Below are positions 32,946 to 42,498 of a DNA stretch of 64,000 nucleotides, in pieces. The position numbers were made by a program, and so were the translations under genes. Origin of the DNA: Peptococcaceae bacterium. Its GTDB lineage: Bacteria; Bacillota; Desulfotomaculia; Desulfotomaculales; JACDOK01. Below the pieces are notes generated by a model, which was not told where the DNA came from, searched no databases, and worked only from the letters and a program-made list of their open reading frames with translations. Every line of letters begins with the position of its first letter. Position 1 is the first letter of the stretch. The stretch lies in the NCBI GenBank assembly GCA_017656185.1, contig JACDOK010000004.1:1-64000 (forward strand), written 5' to 3'.

Positions 32946-34912
32946 AGGGTTTTACTCCCTTCTGCAGGGCGCAATATACAGCGGCACACTAATAATATGA
33001 TATATCCTAAAGCACCTAACGCAACAACCATTAACAAAGCACCGGTAATATTCCCCATTCCGACAGCTGCTACTAAACGGCTTACCAGACCACCGACGAT
33101 GAAGGCAATGGTCCAGATAGCAGTACAGATCAAAAGCGCCTGCTTCATGCCGCGTTCCTTAAAAATCATTAATAAGGAAGCAATGCAGGGTACAAATAAG
33201 GTAATGGTAATTAGGGCCACTACTGTCTGCAGCGGCGTGAGATCCATAGTCATAAAGCCAGCCGCACCGAAGTCCCGGCGTACAATACCCATAATAAAGG
33301 CGGTAGCAGCCTCACGGGGAAGGTGTAGCCAACCCACCGTCAACGGGGCTAATAACTTTTGCAACAAAGTAAGAATGCCCGAAATCTGGAATATACTGAT
33401 TATTAAAGCGCCAAGAGCAAAAAGAGGCGTAGCTTCCTTCAAGAAACCAAAGGACTTTTTCCAGGTCTTTTTGAATACATTGCCCCATTCCGGCAAACGT
33501 AAGGGTGGTAGATCCAGCAGCAGATGACTTGATGACCCCGGTAAAACATGATTGAGTACCGTTCCTGCAACAATAAAGACAGTGCAGATTACAAGAAAAT
33601 ACAGCACTAGGTATGATGCCCCCAGTCCGGCCAACATTCCGGCAACAACAGCCATCTGTGCCGAACAAGGTACGACTAAACCCAGCAGAAAGATAGCAAT
33701 AAACCGCTCCCGGTCAGAACCAAGGATGCGCGTAACAAAAGTCGCCATTGTCACGCAGCCGAAGCCCAGAATAAGCGGTATGATGGCCCTCCCGTTAAGC
33801 CCGATACTGCTGAGTACACGATCCATCAGAGCAGCCATGCGGGGCAGGTAACCACAATCCTCAAATAGTGACAGAAAGAAATAAAAACCAACTACTAAAG
33901 GCATTAAAAGGCCCAAAACATATATTACGGTCATCGTTAAGATACCAAATTCACCGACAAGAATGGTACCGATCGCCGAATCACCGGCCACAAAATGACC
34001 GACCAGGTCAGTAATGAACGGCTGATAATACGCGCCCATTATATCATTCTCCAGAAAATCAACTACCGTGCCCGCTATGAACACTCCCACTACCTGATAA
34101 ATAACGTACAAAACCAAACCCAAAAACGGGATACCGGTAAATGGGTGTACCATCATACCGCTCAAAAATCTTTTAAAGTTAAACCCCTGATCAACTTCCT
34201 TGACGCAGGAACTTACAATTTCATTTACCCAACGGCGCCGCATGCTGTATATTTCATCACGGTACTTGCCGGGTTCAACCCCATGGCGTTCTGCCACTGA
34301 GGCATCACCTTCTAATGTAAGCAGTACATCCCCCTGATTATTTAGTTGGCCCGTCATAGTCTTTAACAGAGGTTCCAGACCAGGAGTCAAATGTCCCGGC
34401 CGTGCCCGCTTAATCTCAGACTCGAGCTGTTCAAACCCCCGTTTTTTTACTGCTACAGTAGGCACCACCGGCACACCCAGCATTTCACTCAACTTTGCGG
34501 TATCAATACTTAGTCCCTGCCTGGCAGCTTCATCCACCATATTCAAAGCCACTACTACCGGTACACCCGTATCAATGATCTGCTGGGTCAAGAATAGATC
34601 CCGCTCCAGGTAGAGGGCATTTACAACATTGATGACCACATCGGCCCCCAGAATAATATCACGGGCAATACGCTCCTCATCATTGAACGATGAAATGCCG
34701 TAAACACCCGGTGTATCGATAATGACATCATCTCCCCACCTGCCGTGGGAAATTTCCAGGGTGGTACCGGGATAGTTGGAAACATCGACATACATCCCCG
34801 TAAATGCATTAAAGAAAACCGATTTCCCGGCATTGGGATTACCGGCCAGAACAATTTTCTTTACTTCTCGCGGCACCCTTATTTCCTGGGTAATGTCGTG
34901 ATGGTGGGTCAC
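32942..34912 (-). CDS. feoB: Ferrous iron transport protein B
   Basis: About 656 residues from GTG 34912 (GAGGAG ten bases upstream; an in-frame ATG at 34942 has none). N-terminal GTPase: G1 GNPNAGKSVFFNA, G2 YPGTT, G3 DTPG, G4 NMVD. The membrane part has two Gate domains with FLSLFEDCGYLPRMA and GFGCVTMA. Takes up Fe2+ under anaerobic conditions with FeoA. Length is near normal for the short clostridial FeoB. Confidence 0.92.
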   Translation of the reverse strand: MTHHHDITQEIRVPREVKKIVLAGNPNAGKSVFFNAFTGMYVDVSNYPGTTLEISHGRWGDDVIIDTPGVYGISSFNDEERIARDIILGADVVINVVNALYLERDLFLTQQIIDTGVPVVVALNMVDEAARQGLSIDTAKLSEMLGVPVVPTVAVKKRGFEQLESEIKRARPGHLTPGLEPLLKTMTGQLNNQGDVLLTLEGDASVAERHGVEPGKYRDEIYSMRRRWVNEIVSSCVKEVDQGFNFKRFLSGMMVHPFTGIPFLGLVLYVIYQVVGVFIAGTVVDFLENDIMGAYYQPFITDLVGHFVAGDSAIGTILVGEFGILTMTVIYVLGLLMPLVVGFYFFLSLFEDCGYLPRMAALMDRVLSSIGLNGRAIIPLILGFGCVTMATFVTRILGSDRERFIAIFLLGLVVPCSAQMAVVAGMLAGLGASYLVLYFLVICTVFIVAGTVLNHVLPGSSSHLLLDLPPLRLPEWGNVFKKTWKKSFGFLKEATPLFALGALIISIFQISGILTLLQKLLAPLTVGWLHLPREAATAFIMGIVRRDFGAAGFMTMDLTPLQTVVALITITLFVPCIASLLMIFKERGMKQALLICTAIWTIAFIVGGLVSRLVAAVGMGNITGALLMVVALGALGYIILLVCRCILRPAEGSKTL

Positions 34913-34963
34913 GAAAAACTTACTCCTCTCCTTGGCAGGCATCAAACATACTTAAAAGCCGTA

Positions 34964-35185
34964 CTACACCAAATCTACGGTAATAGACTGCGCCAAGTTA
35001 CGGCCGAAAGCTATTTCCTGGCGGTTTTTACATATAATAATTGGACCGGCAGGTATAACTTCGGAACATTTTACCATTTCGCCTTCGCTAATTCCAAAAC
35101 GGATTACCTGAGCCCTAACTTCCGGATTTTCAATCGCCACAATTCTAAGAATATGACCTTTTTTAGCTCTATCTAATGTAATCAT
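34964..35185 (-). CDS. feoA: Ferrous iron transport protein A
   Basis: 73 residues, SH3-like fold. ATG 35185 behind AGGAGGG. Features: AKKGHILRIVAIENPEVRAQ, FGISEGEMVKCSEVI, GPIIICKNRQEIAFGRNLA. Cytoplasmic partner of FeoB, first gene of the feoA-feoB-Cys-rich-DtxR operon. Confidence 0.9.
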   Translation of the reverse strand: MITLDRAKKGHILRIVAIENPEVRAQVIRFGISEGEMVKCSEVIPAGPIIICKNRQEIAFGRNLAQSITVDLV

Positions 35186-35228
35186 ATTCCCTCCTATATT
35201 TACTGCAGCTAAGAAAGTTAGATGCGCA

Positions 35229-35258
35229 TAACTTTATTAAAGTATATTAACTTTATTG
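35229..35258. promoter_or_regulatory. Direct repeat upstream of feoA, candidate operator
   Basis: TAACTTTATT occurs twice (35229-35238 and 35248-35257), 19 bp apart, with an inverted half AAAGT between. Position in the feoA promoter region suggests a metal-repressor site. Confidence 0.4.
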
Positions 35259-35374
35259 CCCGGGTGTCAAGACAAAATATTTAAAGGATCCTTTTAACCA
35301 CATCTTTCAACCGTATAATGTAAGACCTGGGAAGCAATAATAACGGGGTATAGAACACTCAAAGGGGCCTTAGT

Positions 35375-35716
35375 ATGGAGCATACACGGGTATTAGCCAT
35401 TAAATTGATAATGGTAGCCCTGCTATTGTTTTTGGCATTCAACTTTTTCGGCGGCGCATCCTTGTTGAATACGTTTGTCACAGCCATTATTACCACCGGA
35501 TTGACTTATCTAATTGGAGACCTGTGGATATTGCCCGATTTTGGTAATAAAGTGGCAACCTTGATTGATTTTGTAGTAGCAGGGTTAAGCATTTGGGCCG
35601 TTCAGTTAATCCTCACCGGTTTTGGAGTACCCTTGAGTGCGGTACTGCTTGCAAGCGCATCAATCGCAGTTGGTGAATGGTTCTTCCACCTGTATGTACT
35701 GAAATATGTTTTTTAA
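35375..35716 (+). CDS. DUF2512-family membrane protein
   Basis: 113 residues, four helices, ATG 35375 behind AAAGGGG. IKLIMVALLLFLAFNFFGG, TTGLTYLIGDLWILPDFGNKVA and AVGEWFFHLYVL are family features. DUF2512 (YndM-like) proteins are small membrane proteins of spore formers with unknown function. Confidence 0.75.
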   Translation: MEHTRVLAIKLIMVALLLFLAFNFFGGASLLNTFVTAIITTGLTYLIGDLWILPDFGNKVATLIDFVVAGLSIWAVQLILTGFGVPLSAVLLASASIAVGEWFFHLYVLKYVF

Positions 35717-35813
35717 GAAAAGATGAACTGCTATTATGGACCTGGTTACCATAATTTGGTAAACTATGTTTGAAACGCTGTTTACCTTATTACTGGAAAG
35801 GGGTGACTGGGTC

Positions 35814-36044
35814 TTGCGTATTTATTACTGGATAGCTTTCTTAAGCATCATCTTATCCGTAGCAGCAGGTGCCGTCTGGGAAGCTCGAACGAGTTTTATA
35901 CTGAACGCCCGTCAAAATACCGTCGCAATACTGCAATCCGATGTTATGGTTATGGTTGCGGCATTCTCACTGGCTGCTATTGTCGTAGGCATTTTGCTAC
36001 TCGTTCTGACCTTCAAAATGGGCCCGCATTCTTTCCGTTCATAA
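35814..36044 (+). CDS. Small membrane protein (76 aa)
   Basis: TTG 35814 lies behind GAAAGGGGTG; the frame is open to ATG 35766, which has no ribosome site. Two helices (YYWIAFLSIILSVAAGAVW and AAFSLAAIVVGILLLVLTF). No family recognised. Alone between DUF2512 and the AOR operon. Confidence 0.5.
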   Translation: MRIYYWIAFLSIILSVAAGAVWEARTSFILNARQNTVAILQSDVMVMVAAFSLAAIVVGILLLVLTFKMGPHSFRS

Positions 36045-36154
36045 TAGTACATAAAAGAAAGGAAATGGAAAGAATAACACTTGACACCATTAATATAGCA
36101 ATATATGGTTAAATCAAACAACTGAATAAGCAATATGTTAAGGGAGGGATACTC

Positions 36155-37894
36155 TTGTCGCGCATTTTACGTGTTGACATGTCGTCTTCGAGGGCAACGT
36201 TTGAAGAAGTGCCGGGAAAATACCGGCTGTTGGGAGGACGGGCCCTTACTTCCCAACTAATTAAGGATGAAGTACCACCCACCTGTGATCCCCTGGGCAA
36301 GAACAATAAGCTTGTCTTTGCTCCCGGTTTGTTGACGGGTACCCACGCGCCTAGTTCAGGGCGCTTGTCGGTGGGTGCCAAATCTCCCCTGACAGGTACT
36401 ATTAAGGAATCCAACGCCGGTGGTATTACGGCTCAGAAATTGGCCAGCCTGGGCATTAAGGCCCTGGTGATTGAAGGACAACCTTCGAATGACGAATTTC
36501 AAATTCTTGTTATATCAGAGGACGGCGTAGAATTCGTACCTGCCGGTGACCTGGCCGGATTGGGATGCTACGAGCTGGGCCGGAAATTATGGGCTAAGTA
36601 TGGCGAACAGTGCGGCGTTATCAGCATTGGTCCGGCGGGTGAGGCGCGCATGAACCTCGCCGGCGTTTCCACTAACGACCGCGAAGGTGATCCGGGAAGG
36701 TATGCCGGCCGGGGTGGCCTGGGTGCCGTAATGGGATCCAAAGGTTTGAAGGCTATTGTTGTAAAAACCGATAAAGTTTTCGACGTTCCCGTTCAAGACC
36801 CGGAAAAATTCAAAAAAGCCGCCCGCGATTTTACGGAGGCCTTGACGACCCACCCGGTTACCAGCCAGACTCTGCCCACCTACGGTACGGCTGCATTAGT
36901 CAATGTTATTAATGAAGCCGGAGCTTTACCGACGCGCAACTTTAGTTCAGGCCGCTTCGAGGGTGCCGCTAAAACCGGTGGCGAGGCCATGGCGGAAATC
37001 TGCCAGCAGCGCGGCGGGAAAGGAAAAATGGGCCATGCCTGCAGTCCGGGCTGCGTCATTCGTTGTTCCAACATCATTCCTGATGAAAACGGCGACGTGT
37101 TGTGTGCTCCCGTAGAATATGAAAGCACGTGGGCCCTCGGTGCCAACTGCGGCATTGATAACCTCGATCACATTGCCACTCTCAACCGCCTCTGTAACGA
37201 TATCGGTCTTGACACTATTGAAACCGGTGTAACGCTAGGGGTATTGATGGAAGCCGGCGTCCTAGACTTCGGCGACGGGCCAAAAGCCATTGAGTTACTT
37301 GATAAAGAGGTACGGCAGGCTACTCCCCTGGGACGTATTATAGGCAGTGGTGCCGCCATAGCCGGTAAAGTGTTCGGTGTTACCAGAGTTCCGACAGTCA
37401 AGGGTCAGAGCATGCCCGCTTATGACCCGCGTGCCGTTAAAGGTATCGGCGTGACCTATGCCACCACTCCCATGGGTGCCGACCACACCGCAGGTTATTC
37501 TGTCGCATCAAATGTTCTCCGGGTAGGCGGTTATGTTGACCCGCTCAAACCCGAGGGCCAGGTCGACTTATCCCGCAATCTCCAAATCGCCACGGCCCTC
37601 GTGGACACCGTCGGCCTGTGCCTCTTCGTATCTTTCCCCTTGTTGGATAACGAAAAAGCTCTACCCAGCGTAGTCGAAATGATTAACGCTCAATTCGGCA
37701 CCAACTGGACGGTCGATGACGCTATTGAACTGGGTAAAAACGTGCTGCGCACCGAAAGAGCGTTTAATGCCGCGGCGGGCTTTACAGCCGCCGATGACCG
37801 GCTGCCTGAATTTATGAAGACCGAACCTTTGGCGCCCCATAACACCGTCTTTGACGTTAAAGATGAAGATTTGGACACCGTTTTTAACTTTTAG
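36155..37894 (+). CDS. aor: Aldehyde:ferredoxin oxidoreductase (tungsten type)
   Basis: 579 residues, TTG 36155 behind AAGGGAGGG. N-terminal AOR_N domain (LLGGRALTSQLIKDEVPP, GRLSVGAKSPLTGTIKESNAGG) and the AOR fold with HACSPGCVIRCSN (three 4Fe-4S Cys) and a fourth in GLCLF. Oxidises aldehydes to acids, or in reverse reduces acids with ferredoxin, using a bis-tungstopterin cofactor. The Cys-x3-Cys-x3-Cys spacing fits AOR-like members. Followed by MoaD-like and ThiF-like genes for its cofactor. Confidence 0.9.
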   Translation: MSRILRVDMSSSRATFEEVPGKYRLLGGRALTSQLIKDEVPPTCDPLGKNNKLVFAPGLLTGTHAPSSGRLSVGAKSPLTGTIKESNAGGITAQKLASLGIKALVIEGQPSNDEFQILVISEDGVEFVPAGDLAGLGCYELGRKLWAKYGEQCGVISIGPAGEARMNLAGVSTNDREGDPGRYAGRGGLGAVMGSKGLKAIVVKTDKVFDVPVQDPEKFKKAARDFTEALTTHPVTSQTLPTYGTAALVNVINEAGALPTRNFSSGRFEGAAKTGGEAMAEICQQRGGKGKMGHACSPGCVIRCSNIIPDENGDVLCAPVEYESTWALGANCGIDNLDHIATLNRLCNDIGLDTIETGVTLGVLMEAGVLDFGDGPKAIELLDKEVRQATPLGRIIGSGAAIAGKVFGVTRVPTVKGQSMPAYDPRAVKGIGVTYATTPMGADHTAGYSVASNVLRVGGYVDPLKPEGQVDLSRNLQIATALVDTVGLCLFVSFPLLDNEKALPSVVEMINAQFGTNWTVDDAIELGKNVLRTERAFNAAAGFTAADDRLPEFMKTEPLAPHNTVFDVKDEDLDTVFNF

Positions 37895-37913
37895 GCTGTG
37901 GAAATAGATATAA

Positions 37914-37947
37914 CTAAAGGGTGGGCTTCAGCGCGCCCACCCTTTAG
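37914..37947 (+). terminator. Hairpin between AOR and the cofactor genes
   Basis: CTAAAGGGTGGGC / GCCCACCCTTTAG, a perfect 13-bp stem with an 8-nt loop and no T tract. More likely partial attenuation or mRNA 3'-end protection than full termination. Confidence 0.55.
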
Positions 37948-37982
37948 CTTTAAAAAATTAAGGATAAAGAAGGAGATAGGTT

Positions 37983-38222
37983 GTGAAGGTTGTACTAAAA
38001 CTTTATGCTACCCTTCAAAATTATCTCCCACCCGGTACCCAAGGCACGGCTGCCGAGGTTGAGATCCCGGCCGGAACAACAATAGAGGATCTTTTTAAAG
38101 CCTATAACGTCCCGCTGGACCAAGTTAAAATTATTATGGTCAACGGCAGGCATACGGACCTCGATTATGAAATACAGGAAGGCGATCAGGTGGCCGGATT
38201 TCCCGCTATTGCAGGAGGTTAA
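37983..38222 (+). CDS. MoaD/ThiS-family sulfur carrier protein
   Basis: 79 residues, GTG 37983 behind AAGGAGATAGG. Ubiquitin-like fold ending in the diagnostic Gly-Gly (PAIAGG). The GG tail is adenylated by the next gene product and becomes a thiocarboxylate for pterin dithiolene synthesis. The pairing with AOR suggests tungstopterin-dedicated MoaD. Confidence 0.88.
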   Translation: MKVVLKLYATLQNYLPPGTQGTAAEVEIPAGTTIEDLFKAYNVPLDQVKIIMVNGRHTDLDYEIQEGDQVAGFPAIAGG

Positions 38223-38225
38223 GCT

Positions 38226-38951
38226 ATGGAGCGTTACCGGCGTCAGATCATTCTCCCGGGTTGGGGTACGGAAGGACAAGAAAAATTACGGCGCGACCGG
38301 GTACTAGTCGTTGGTGCCGGTGGTCTGGGTTCCATAAACCTATACTACCTGACTGGTGCCGGAGTCGGAACCATCGGCATTGTGGATGATGACACGGTGA
38401 CACTGTCCAATTTACACCGCCAAATCCTCTATACCACCGATGACCTCGGGCGTCCCAAGGCGGAATGCGCCGCACAGAAACTCAAACGTTTAAACCCCGA
38501 GGTTGTTTTTGAGGCATATCCGATATCACTCAAAAATGATACTGCCGACGAACTGTTCAAGAACTACGACGTAATCGTTGATGGGTTGGACAACCTGGCA
38601 GCCCGTAACGTCCTTAATGCCACTTGCCTGCGATTAAACAAGCCATGGGTGCATGGTGCGGTAAGTGAATTCTACGGAGTAGTTACTACATTTGTACCCC
38701 ATCAAGGGCCTTGCTGGCGCTGCTTGTACCGGAACATTACCGGCAATGAAAAACGCAAGGAGGAATTCCCCATACTCGGTCCGGTACCGGGTGTTATCGG
38801 ATCTATTCAGGCCGGCGAAGTGTTGAAGCTGCTCACCGGACTCGGTAGTAAACTGGTCGGTCGCATGCTGGTCTGGCAGGCCCTACAGGGACGATGGAGT
38901 GAGTTTAGCTTCACCCGCGACCCTTATTGTCCCGCGTGCAGCAGCCGCTAG
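38226..38951 (+). CDS. ThiF/MoeB/HesA-family adenylyltransferase
   Basis: 241 residues. ATP site VVGAGGLGSINLYYL, DDDTVTLSNLHRQI, and zinc Cys pairs PCWRCL and CPAC at the end. It activates the C-terminal Gly of the sulfur carrier encoded three bases upstream. Contains YRRQIILPGWGTEGQEKL, typical of MoeB N-termini. Confidence 0.9.
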   Translation: MERYRRQIILPGWGTEGQEKLRRDRVLVVGAGGLGSINLYYLTGAGVGTIGIVDDDTVTLSNLHRQILYTTDDLGRPKAECAAQKLKRLNPEVVFEAYPISLKNDTADELFKNYDVIVDGLDNLAARNVLNATCLRLNKPWVHGAVSEFYGVVTTFVPHQGPCWRCLYRNITGNEKRKEEFPILGPVPGVIGSIQAGEVLKLLTGLGSKLVGRMLVWQALQGRWSEFSFTRDPYCPACSSR

Positions 38952-38977
38952 TCCACCCACCACCCACAAATAGAAAT

Positions 38978-39001
38978 AAAAACCCCGGCACACCCGCCGG
39001 G
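38978..39001 (-). terminator. Terminator (minus)
   Basis: Minus strand: CCCGGC / GCCGGG 6-bp stem followed by GTTTTTATTT; serves the gene ending at 39037. Confidence 0.55.
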
Positions 39002-39036
39002 TACTTAAAAGTTATGAATTTGGTTATGACCAAAGC

Positions 39037-39354
39037 CTATCCACTCTTTCTTTTTTGGTTCTGAGGGGAAGCATCAAGCCAAAATCGCAAATTTCCGGCT
39101 AACCATGCCGGTTTTTTCGTTTTTACCTTTACGGCCTTTCCCGGTTTGCTGGCTGACAATTGCAGGATTTTACGCTTAACAACCGTACTATCCATCCCTA
39201 AATTATCACAAATAGAGTTAAATAAAGGTGTACGCAGGAAAGCAAGTGCCGACAAATAAGCTGAACGGTTGTCCCCCCGGGGGCCGACACTGATATCACG
39301 AACTACCTCCCTAATAATAGCCACCGCTAAAGCACGGTATCCGTCCATCTCCAT
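39037..39354 (-). CDS. Hypothetical protein after the Rrf2 regulator (105 aa)
   Basis: ATG 39354 follows GGAGAAAGAAG; an in-frame TTG at 39369 is also possible. Soluble, basic, no transmembrane segment; the part YRALAVAIIREVVRD looks helical, and the C-terminus is Lys-rich. No family recognised. It lies 35 bases after the Rrf2 gene on the same strand, so it may share its regulation. Confidence 0.55.
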   Translation of the reverse strand: MEMDGYRALAVAIIREVVRDISVGPRGDNRSAYLSALAFLRTPLFNSICDNLGMDSTVVKRKILQLSASKPGKAVKVKTKKPAWLAGNLRFWLDASPQNQKRKSG

Positions 39355-39389
39355 CACTTCTTTCTCCAAAGCTCATGTGGTTAGAATGT

Positions 39390-39812
39390 TTAAGCCTTTT
39401 CAGTTTTTCTCTGCCAATCAACCAGGTCAGCCAGTGTTGTGGAAGTAAGAACACCCTCAATAGCTTCATCAATACGGTTCCAGAAATCACGCACAGCACA
39501 CTTGGCAGACCGGGAACAAACCCCCGGTTCCTTGACACATTCCGTTACTTCCAATTTACCACCGAGAATCTCCACCACTTCCATCATCGTGATTGTTTTA
39601 GGATCCCGAACCATCAGGAAACCACCCTTGGCCCCGCGAACGCTGCGTACCAACCCGGCTGCCTTTAACGACAAAATTAACTGTTCAAGATAAGCCTGAG
39701 ACAAGTTTTGGCGCTCCGCAATAACTTTCAAGGGGACAGGTTCCTCACCGCTGTTCGCGGCGATCTCTACCAAAGCTCTCGTACCATAACGTATACGCGT
39801 AGTCAACTTCAT
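39390..39812 (-). CDS. Rrf2-family regulator, IscR-like
   Basis: 140 residues. Winged helix (ALVEIAANSGEEPVPLKVIAE, QAYLEQLILSLKAAGLV, RGAKGGF) and the cluster-binding segment ECVKEPGVCSRSAKC with three Cys spaced as in IscR, so a 2Fe-2S-sensing repressor is likely. No isc or cysteine-biosynthesis operon is adjacent; its target may be elsewhere. Confidence 0.85.
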   Translation of the reverse strand: MKLTTRIRYGTRALVEIAANSGEEPVPLKVIAERQNLSQAYLEQLILSLKAAGLVRSVRGAKGGFLMVRDPKTITMMEVVEILGGKLEVTECVKEPGVCSRSAKCAVRDFWNRIDEAIEGVLTSTTLADLVDWQRKTEKA

Positions 39813-39942
39813 ATTTTCACCCCAATAAAGGTGTAAGCAACTAAGTTAATCAATCTACTAATAATTTTAGCACACTTAACAGTCCCCAGTAAAGATAACA
39901 AACTAGAAAAGATCTACCTTAGATAACAGCGTTGTTACAAGA

Positions 39943-40128
39943 TCACATATCACGAAACAACCTTGCCAACACAAAACCGGCCACCAAATTAAAAAAACCC
40001 AAGAAAAGGAAAAGTCCAGATAAAATATGACGTACAGGGCTATCAGGACCGTAATACCAGAACAATATCCCGGCTCCAAAAAAAAGAACAGCTGAGACTA
40101 CCCGCAATACCTGTATTTTCTTAAACAT
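39943..40128 (-). CDS. Small membrane protein (61 aa)
   Basis: Two helices (VVSAVLFFGAGILFWYYG and GLFLFLGFFNLVAGFVLA). ATG 40128; ribosome site weak (GGGGTAG). Unknown function. Stands alone. Confidence 0.45.
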   Translation of the reverse strand: MFKKIQVLRVVSAVLFFGAGILFWYYGPDSPVRHILSGLFLFLGFFNLVAGFVLARLFRDM

Positions 40129-40519
40129 AAGAACTACCCCGTCTTTACGTAAATATTTTTGCCGGATGGAATCATAAAACAGTCCTAATTTACCTTTAAC
40201 AAAAAGCTCCTAAATCCTTCATAGATATTCTGTATACCTTACTTGGTTAGTGTGCTTATTAGTCCTTCCTAGCTACTTTATTGTTGTGTTCGCGCCCTAG
40301 AACAAAACCCGCAGGTCTCTGCGGGCTGAAGGGGGGTTAAGTGGATAGCTTTACTTTTGCTAGTATTATCCTAACAAAAGCTTGTGAATGCAAGATCAAG
40401 CACAATCTGTTTTCGCCCTTATAAGGCCATGTACTCAGAATAAGACCATAATTAAGCATATTTACTCCCAAAAATGAAACATTTAAAACGTTCTTCCATG
40501 GCCCGTAATTTTTTACTTC
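40129..40519. other. Intergenic region with one terminator
   Basis: Nothing coding is seen. It contains the minus-strand terminator-like hairpin at 40304-40325 and AT-rich sequence. The TRAP operon on the minus strand ends at 40520 and may terminate through this hairpin. Confidence 0.5.
40304..40325 (-). terminator. Terminator downstream of the TRAP operon
   Basis: Minus strand: CCCGCAG AGAC CTGCGGG followed by TTTTG. Confidence 0.6.
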
Positions 40520-42484
40520 CTACATCTCACTTGTTATTTCGGCCGGAATCCCGGGTTTTTTACGTATTCTCAATTTCTGCAGCAAGATGACCAACGCGAA
40601 TATGCAGATACCTATCAGGTCGGTAATCAAATCAGCATGGACCAGTACGATAGCGGCGGTAAATAACAACAACCGCTCCCATATTTTCGCCCGGGCCAAA
40701 AGGTAGTTCTGAATCCCCGCGGTAAAAGCCAGGATACCTATAAATGATGTAATAATAACTTGCAGGGCTTGCCACCAAGTAGTATCTATCAGCAACAACG
40801 CCGTATTCGTAGCAAAAATGTAGGGCAATAACAAGGCGCCGCAGTCGAATTTAAAACCTGTTACACCGGTCAAGACGGGATTGGCGTTGGCAATCCCGGC
40901 CGTGGCAAAAGCCGGCAGATTAACAGGTGGTGTATCGTCAGCAAGAATACCGAAATAAAACACGAACAGGTGTGCCGCCAGAAGAGGGACACCAATTTCC
41001 AACAAGGCCGGCGCCGTAATGGCTGCCAGGACGACGTAAGTCGCCGTCGTCGGTAGCCCCAACCCGAGAATCATCGAGGCTATCATCGTAAAGACAAGGG
41101 TCAGCCACAGGTGACCTCCCGCCAGCTGGATAATAATACTTGAGAGCTTTAAACCCAAACCGGTAAGTGTAACGACCCCAACAATGATACCGGCGGTAGC
41201 ACAAGCCAGGGCCACCCCCAGGGAGTTACGCGCCCCCAGTTCCAGGGCTCTTAAAAACCTGCACCAGGTAAGACGGGTCTCCTTTTTGAGAAAACTAAGA
41301 ACAATAGTGGACACGATACCGGCAAATCCTGCCATCAAAGGCGTATAGCCATAAATAAGCAAGCCGATTAACACAAAGAACGGTAGAACCATATGCCCCT
41401 TGGCAAGCAGTACCTGCTTTAAGGGGGGCAATTCATCACGGGGGATGCCCTTAATGCCGCTTTTTACCGCTTCCAGGTGCACCATAAAGAGAATAGCCGT
41501 ATAACTGAGGATGCACGGAATAGCCGCCGCCTTGACAATTTCCAGGTAAGGAATATTTGTATATTCCGCCATGATAAAAGCGGCTGCTCCCATCACAGGA
41601 GGCATCAGTTGTCCACTCGATGAAGCCGCTACCTCCACCGCACCGGCAACGTGGGGCTTAAAGCCCACCTTTTTCATCAAGGAAATGGTAAAGGTACCCG
41701 TCGTAACGGCATTCGCGACAGAACTACCTGAAATTGATCCCATTAACCCGCTGGAAACCACTGCCGCCTTAGCAGGCCCGCCACGCATCCACCCAAACAA
41801 GGCCATAGCCAGGTCAATAAACATTTTGCCGGCACCGGTCGCTTCCAAAATACTGCCGAACAAAATAAAGATAATGATATAAGTTGCCGAAACACCGAGC
41901 GGAATGGCAAAAATACCTTCCGTGGTGAGGTAAAGGTGATCAATGATGCGTGCAACGTCGGCTCCTCTGTGTGCAAAGGGTTCCGGAACATATGGTCCAA
42001 AATATGCGAAAAACAAGAATAAAATGGCCAGAATTACAAGAGGTTTGCCGACCACCCGGCGTGTCGCTTCCAATACCAGTAAAATGCAAATTCCACCGAA
42101 AACAAGGTCAATGGTAAGTGGATCGCCACCCCGCATCATCAGCTCGCGGTAATTGATTATTATGTACGCCCCTACGGCCAGACCCGCAAGCGCCAATAAT
42201 ACATCATACCAGGGAACACCTTTTTGGCGCATATTCTTGGATAGCGGAAAGATCAGAAAGGTCAGCATAAGGGCAAAAGTAAGGTGTACCACCCGCTGAT
42301 TCATCGCCTCTAAAATACCAAATCCGGCGGTATAAAGGTGGAAACAGGACATCGATATGGCAATGGCTGCAATAATGACCGCCATCACCCCGGCAACTTT
42401 GCGAGGAGAACCTTCCAGTTCTTCTAACATTTTCTCAATATCTTTTTGCGGTTTCTGCTTATCAGATTGCCGTTGATCATCCAT
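40520..42484 (-). CDS. TRAP transporter fused 4TM/12TM permease (TAXI type)
   Basis: About 654 residues from ATG 42484 behind GAGGAGG. Small DctQ-like N-terminal part fused to a DctM-like part with VSSGLMGSISGSSVANAVTTGTFTI, GQLMPPVMGAAAFIMAEY and GLGLPTTATYVVLAAITAPA. Imports a carboxylate-type solute with the TAXI binding protein encoded upstream. Last gene of the three-gene operon. Confidence 0.9.
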   Translation of the reverse strand: MDDQRQSDKQKPQKDIEKMLEELEGSPRKVAGVMAVIIAAIAISMSCFHLYTAGFGILEAMNQRVVHLTFALMLTFLIFPLSKNMRQKGVPWYDVLLALAGLAVGAYIIINYRELMMRGGDPLTIDLVFGGICILLVLEATRRVVGKPLVILAILFLFFAYFGPYVPEPFAHRGADVARIIDHLYLTTEGIFAIPLGVSATYIIIFILFGSILEATGAGKMFIDLAMALFGWMRGGPAKAAVVSSGLMGSISGSSVANAVTTGTFTISLMKKVGFKPHVAGAVEVAASSSGQLMPPVMGAAAFIMAEYTNIPYLEIVKAAAIPCILSYTAILFMVHLEAVKSGIKGIPRDELPPLKQVLLAKGHMVLPFFVLIGLLIYGYTPLMAGFAGIVSTIVLSFLKKETRLTWCRFLRALELGARNSLGVALACATAGIIVGVVTLTGLGLKLSSIIIQLAGGHLWLTLVFTMIASMILGLGLPTTATYVVLAAITAPALLEIGVPLLAAHLFVFYFGILADDTPPVNLPAFATAGIANANPVLTGVTGFKFDCGALLLPYIFATNTALLLIDTTWWQALQVIITSFIGILAFTAGIQNYLLARAKIWERLLLFTAAIVLVHADLITDLIGICIFALVILLQKLRIRKKPGIPAEITSEM

Positions 42485-42498
42485 ATTACGCACCTCCT

